From: Ornithomonoglobus_A sp045532455
Lineage (GTDB): Bacteria > Bacillota > Clostridia > UBA1381
Assembly (NCBI GenBank): GCA_045532455.1
Contig: JAZSFX010000029.1
Coordinates: forward strand, 1 to 41,625
Direction: 5' to 3'
DNA length: 41,625 nt
Below, one piece after another: positions 39,635 to 41,625 of this stretch (position 1 is its first letter; each line of letters opens with the position of its first letter). Under the pieces are notes generated by a model, which saw nothing but the letters and a program-made list of their open reading frames with translations, ran no database searches and had not been told where the DNA came from. The position numbers were made by a program, and so were the translations under genes.

Positions 39635-39654
39635 GTCAACACCCCGCTAAACGA

Positions 39655-39957
39655 TTATTCTTCGTCTTTTCTGATTACGATAGTTCTAAGAATACCGTCT
39701 GTTATCTTGTACTGTCTTTCAAGCTCTTTTGGGAAATCAGCGCCTGATTTGAAGTTAACAAGATAGTAGAAACCTTCAGTTCTATCATTAATCTCGTATG
39801 CAAGTCTTCTCTTGCCCCACTCATCAACAGATTCAACTTCTCCGTTTTTCTCTATAAGAGATACGAATTTGTCTTTTAGAGAGTTAACACCCTCTTCTGT
39901 AAGTGTTGCGTCAACGATAAAAATTGTTTCATAGCTGTTAAGCATTTTTTCAGCCAT
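39655..39957 (-). CDS. rpsF: 30S ribosomal protein S6
   Basis: The 100-residue S6 has NSYETIFIVDATLTEE at the start, the EWGKRRLAYEINDRTEGFYY block and the C-terminal DGILRTIVIRKDE. It pairs with S18 on the 30S platform. AAGGAGG precedes the ATG. It heads the rpsF-ssb-rpsR operon with a perfect consensus promoter and a structured leader. Confidence 0.97.
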   Translation of the reverse strand: MAEKMLNSYETIFIVDATLTEEGVNSLKDKFVSLIEKNGEVESVDEWGKRRLAYEINDRTEGFYYLVNFKSGADFPKELERQYKITDGILRTIVIRKDEE

Positions 39958-39985
39958 TTCATTGCACCTCCTTATGGACTTATGT

Positions 39986-40006
39986 CCCGAAACACATTAT
40001 TTCGGG
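39986..40006 (-). promoter_or_regulatory. Leader hairpin of rpsF
   Basis: CCCGAAA and TTTCGGG form a 7-base stem about 30 bases upstream of rpsF. Known rpsF leaders bind the S6:S18 complex through a hairpin with a CCG bulge; this stem contains CCG and is a candidate, but the full motif was not verified. Confidence 0.4.
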
Positions 40007-40040
40007 CAAGGATTACCTACTATTTATAGCAAGCCTTAGT

Positions 40041-40069
40041 ATTATACACCATTTTTGAGGCTTTGTCAA
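40041..40069 (-). promoter_or_regulatory. Promoter of rpsF-ssb-rpsR
   Basis: Minus strand: TTGACA (40069-40064), 17 bases, TATAAT (40046-40041), a perfect match, with transcription starting near 40034. Confidence 0.92.
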
Positions 40070-40097
40070 GAGTAATTTATAAAAATTTAGCAAAAAA

Positions 40098-40820
40098 TTA
40101 ATCAAATACACCGCATCTGTCGAGAATTGTTAAAATGCGCATCATATCGTTTGTAAGCATCAGTTCACCGTTTTCATTTCCCTTGAGTTTGCCGCGTGAT
40201 ACAAGCTTTTGCACTGTGGGTTTAAACTCCTTTTTCATATTTTCGTCTATGTAATTGTAATAACCGCATTTTTGAGAAATTGTTTCTCTAAGGGAAGTGT
40301 TTTCCCTTTTTAAATCCTCTATCATTTGTTTTAGTTCACTGTATTTCGACATTGTCAAATCCTCCTCGTCATCTGGTAAATTTGTGTTATTTTTCAACTC
40401 GTCAAGCGGATAATATTTGCCGGGACACTGCGTAGCACCTATCTCGCCATGTCCCACAATATCCGCTTGTGGATACGTTTTTTTAAGCTCATAAATCAAC
40501 TGCGATATTGCCTTTTTCTGAGGGTTGGGCATGTTTTCTTCTATGCTGTAATCGCCCTCAGCGCCTATGCCTATCGAACAGTAATTTTCTCCTACTGCAT
40601 GTGCACCAACTGCCCATATGGGTCTGCCGCGGTATACCTTTCCACTTTTTGATACAAAAAAGTGATACCCTATGCCACTCCATCCACAAGCCTTGTGTAT
40701 TTTATCAATTTGCGCGGCACTGCAGTTTTTTGATGCCATATGATGCAGTACAATATACTTTGTTTCACCTCTTTTGGAAAGGGGACATCGCCACTCCCAA
40801 TTAGTTTCTATAATGTTCAT
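40098..40820 (-). CDS. N-acetylmuramoyl-L-alanine amidase (phage-type endolysin)
   Basis: The 240-residue protein has an Amidase_2/PGRP-type domain with zinc ligands H26 (YIVLHHM), H124 (IVGHGEIGA) and C132 (TQCPGKYYP), catalytic Tyr52, and the GYHFFVSKSGKVYRGRP segment. After about residue 150 a charged helical linker (YSELKQMIEDLKRENTSLRE) leads to a small C-terminal domain, perhaps wall-binding. It lacks a signal peptide, as expected for an endolysin exported through a holin. It overlaps the holin gene by four bases (40817-40820) in a two-gene lysis cassette. No other phage gene is visible. Confidence 0.92.
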   Translation of the reverse strand: MNIIETNWEWRCPLSKRGETKYIVLHHMASKNCSAAQIDKIHKACGWSGIGYHFFVSKSGKVYRGRPIWAVGAHAVGENYCSIGIGAEGDYSIEENMPNPQKKAISQLIYELKKTYPQADIVGHGEIGATQCPGKYYPLDELKNNTNLPDDEEDLTMSKYSELKQMIEDLKRENTSLRETISQKCGYYNYIDENMKKEFKPTVQKLVSRGKLKGNENGELMLTNDMMRILTILDRCGVFD

Positions 40821-41266
40821 TTTCCCTCCGTAATGTTGTTTATTTTATCTGCTGCCACCTTAAAGCCTTTTATGAGCCAGGCAGGAACAGCGACACCTAT
40901 TTCGACCAGGTTTTCCAAATTTGAACGGATTTCGTTTATTATAAATGTAGCAAGGGTAAACCAGCCTACAAACGAGGTAAAGCCCAAGTCCATCTCCATC
41001 AATTTGCCAAGCTCGTTAAATGACTCGGCAACAAAAAACGAAATTGCAATCACAAGCCAGCAACCTGCTTTTTTTACTATTCCGCGAAGTCCGGCAGAGC
41101 TGTTTTCGGTTTTTGTATAACGTGCCTTTATAATGCCTGTTATATAATCGGTTACGTTAAGCACCATAAATGCAACAAACAAGTACCAGTGCCTGCCAAA
41201 AATATGACACATAAATGCTACTGTTGCACCCCAGAAAATATTAAATTTACATAAAAGCTTATCCAT
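40817..41266 (-). CDS. Phage holin, toxin secretion/phage lysis family (holin_4 type)
   Basis: The 149-residue membrane protein has hydrophobic segments around WGATVAFMCHIFG, WYLFVAFMVLNVTDYITG, CWLVIAISFFVAESF and GWFTLATFIINEI. The VTDYITGIIKARYTKTENSS stretch followed by GLRGIVKKAG and FIINEIRSNLENL is the signature of the family that includes Clostridioides TcdE-type holins. It forms a membrane lesion or channel releasing the downstream amidase. GGAGGCTAT precedes the ATG. Together with the amidase it makes an isolated lysis pair. Confidence 0.9.
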   Translation of the reverse strand: MDKLLCKFNIFWGATVAFMCHIFGRHWYLFVAFMVLNVTDYITGIIKARYTKTENSSAGLRGIVKKAGCWLVIAISFFVAESFNELGKLMEMDLGFTSFVGWFTLATFIINEIRSNLENLVEIGVAVPAWLIKGFKVAADKINNITEGK

Positions 41267-41503
41267 TTGTTATAGCCTCCTTTCATAGTTTGTTTTGGTA
41301 TATAATATACCAACCAAGAACCTTTTGTGTTTTTATTATATCAGCCCTATGTAGTGTATTTCAAAAAATACGAATTATAATTTAACAAAAACGAGAGAAA
41401 GCACGACACAATTCAGTATTTGTATAAACAAAACATTACAGCATGTGATAATTAAAATCACAGTTTTGGAGATTATTATGTAATAAAATTCATCTAAATT
41501 TAA
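41267..41503. other. Intergenic region upstream of the holin gene, with an inverted repeat
   Basis: The gap contains TTGGTATAT A ATATACCAA (41295-41313), a perfect 9-base inverted repeat about 30 bases upstream of the holin start, possibly an operator. The remainder is AT-rich with no open frame. The following consensus promoter drives the gene at 41584. Confidence 0.55.
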
Positions 41504-41532
41504 TTGACAATTCATTTTTACTGTGATATAAT
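41504..41532 (+). promoter_or_regulatory. Consensus promoter for the gene at the window end
   Basis: TTGACA (41504-41509), 17 bases, TATAAT (41527-41532), a perfect match. Confidence 0.9.
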
Positions 41533-41583
41533 ACAATGGAATATATATGTTTATTACATACACAGGAGGTATACATTGTTATT

Positions 41584-41625
41584 ATGGAAGAAAAATTAAC
41601 AAACACGACGGTTGTACAACCTAAT
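41584..41625 (+). CDS. Start of an unidentified gene (3' end beyond window)
   Basis: ATG GAA GAA begins a frame MEEKLTNTTVVQPN that runs off the window. A strong AGGAGG lies 14 bases upstream, longer than usual spacing. An in-frame ATT at 41575, five bases after AGGAGG, could be an alternative start, so the N-terminus is uncertain. The visible 14 residues do not identify a family. Confidence 0.55.
   Translation, partial: MEEKLTNTTVVQPN

Noticed and set aside
1..41625. CRISPR array, insertion sequence or integrase
   Set aside because: I saw no regularly spaced short repeats, transposase or recombinase motifs anywhere in the window, including beside the direct repeats.

Overview
The window is AT-rich chromosomal DNA from a low-GC Firmicute, most likely an anaerobic, gut-associated member of the Clostridia. 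Evidence: the smc-ftsY pair behind an Elp3-like radical SAM gene, the SCIFF peptide with its maturase (a near-universal Clostridia marker), an L-box lysine riboswitch, [FeFe] hydrogenases, rubrerythrin, a bile salt hydrolase, and many consensus TTGACA-17-TATAAT promoters. No species can be named from sequence alone.

Layout. 1-5921 (+): end of a radical SAM gene, smc, ftsY and a TtcA-like PP-loop ATPase. 6058-7675 (+): SCIFF precursor (scfA) and its SPASM radical SAM maturase (scfB). 7710-9224 (-): CE15-like esterase followed by a DtxR-family regulator. 9430-12304 (+): panB-panC-panD-coaX, which makes pantothenate and phosphorylates it toward CoA. 12341-13473: a DUF1540 protein (-) and nagB (+). 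13487-18312: an accessory block bounded by two direct copies of the same segment (a terminator plus the 5' end of a bile salt hydrolase gene). It holds a five-gene minus-strand operon of secreted, membrane and zinc-ribbon proteins, divergent from an XRE regulator. 18187-21841 (+): complete bile salt hydrolase, a small helical protein, a CPA2 antiporter and an SDR oxidoreductase. 21975-23519 (-): GH13 glucosidase. 23612-27397 (-): asd-dapA-dapB-holB behind a lysine riboswitch (27422-27701). 27759-30931 (-): DUF815 AAA+ ATPase, an unknown secreted protein and a 3D-domain cell-wall protein. 31307-32588 (+): a truncated YbaK-like remnant and tgt. 32720-37357 (+): thioredoxin-like 2Fe-2S ferredoxin, PAS-containing sensory [FeFe] hydrogenase homologue, SpoIIE/PP2C phosphatase and a group-B-like [FeFe] hydrogenase. 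37407-38547 (-): rubrerythrin and a phosphoribosyltransferase. 38734-39957 (-): tRNA-Leu(CAA) and rpsF-ssb-rpsR. 40098-41266 (-): an isolated holin-amidase pair. 41584-end (+): the start of another gene.

The two most interesting regions are the direct-repeat-bounded surface-protein block (13.5-18.3 kb) and the hydrogenase/phosphatase module (32.7-37.4 kb). The first looks like a regulated envelope system of unknown role that arrived by recombination with, or duplication of, the bile salt hydrolase locus. The second looks like a redox- or H2-sensing unit that could signal through a protein phosphatase. Much of the rest is housekeeping, but regulatory detail is well preserved: a riboswitch, bidirectional terminators, divergent promoters and possible leader hairpins.
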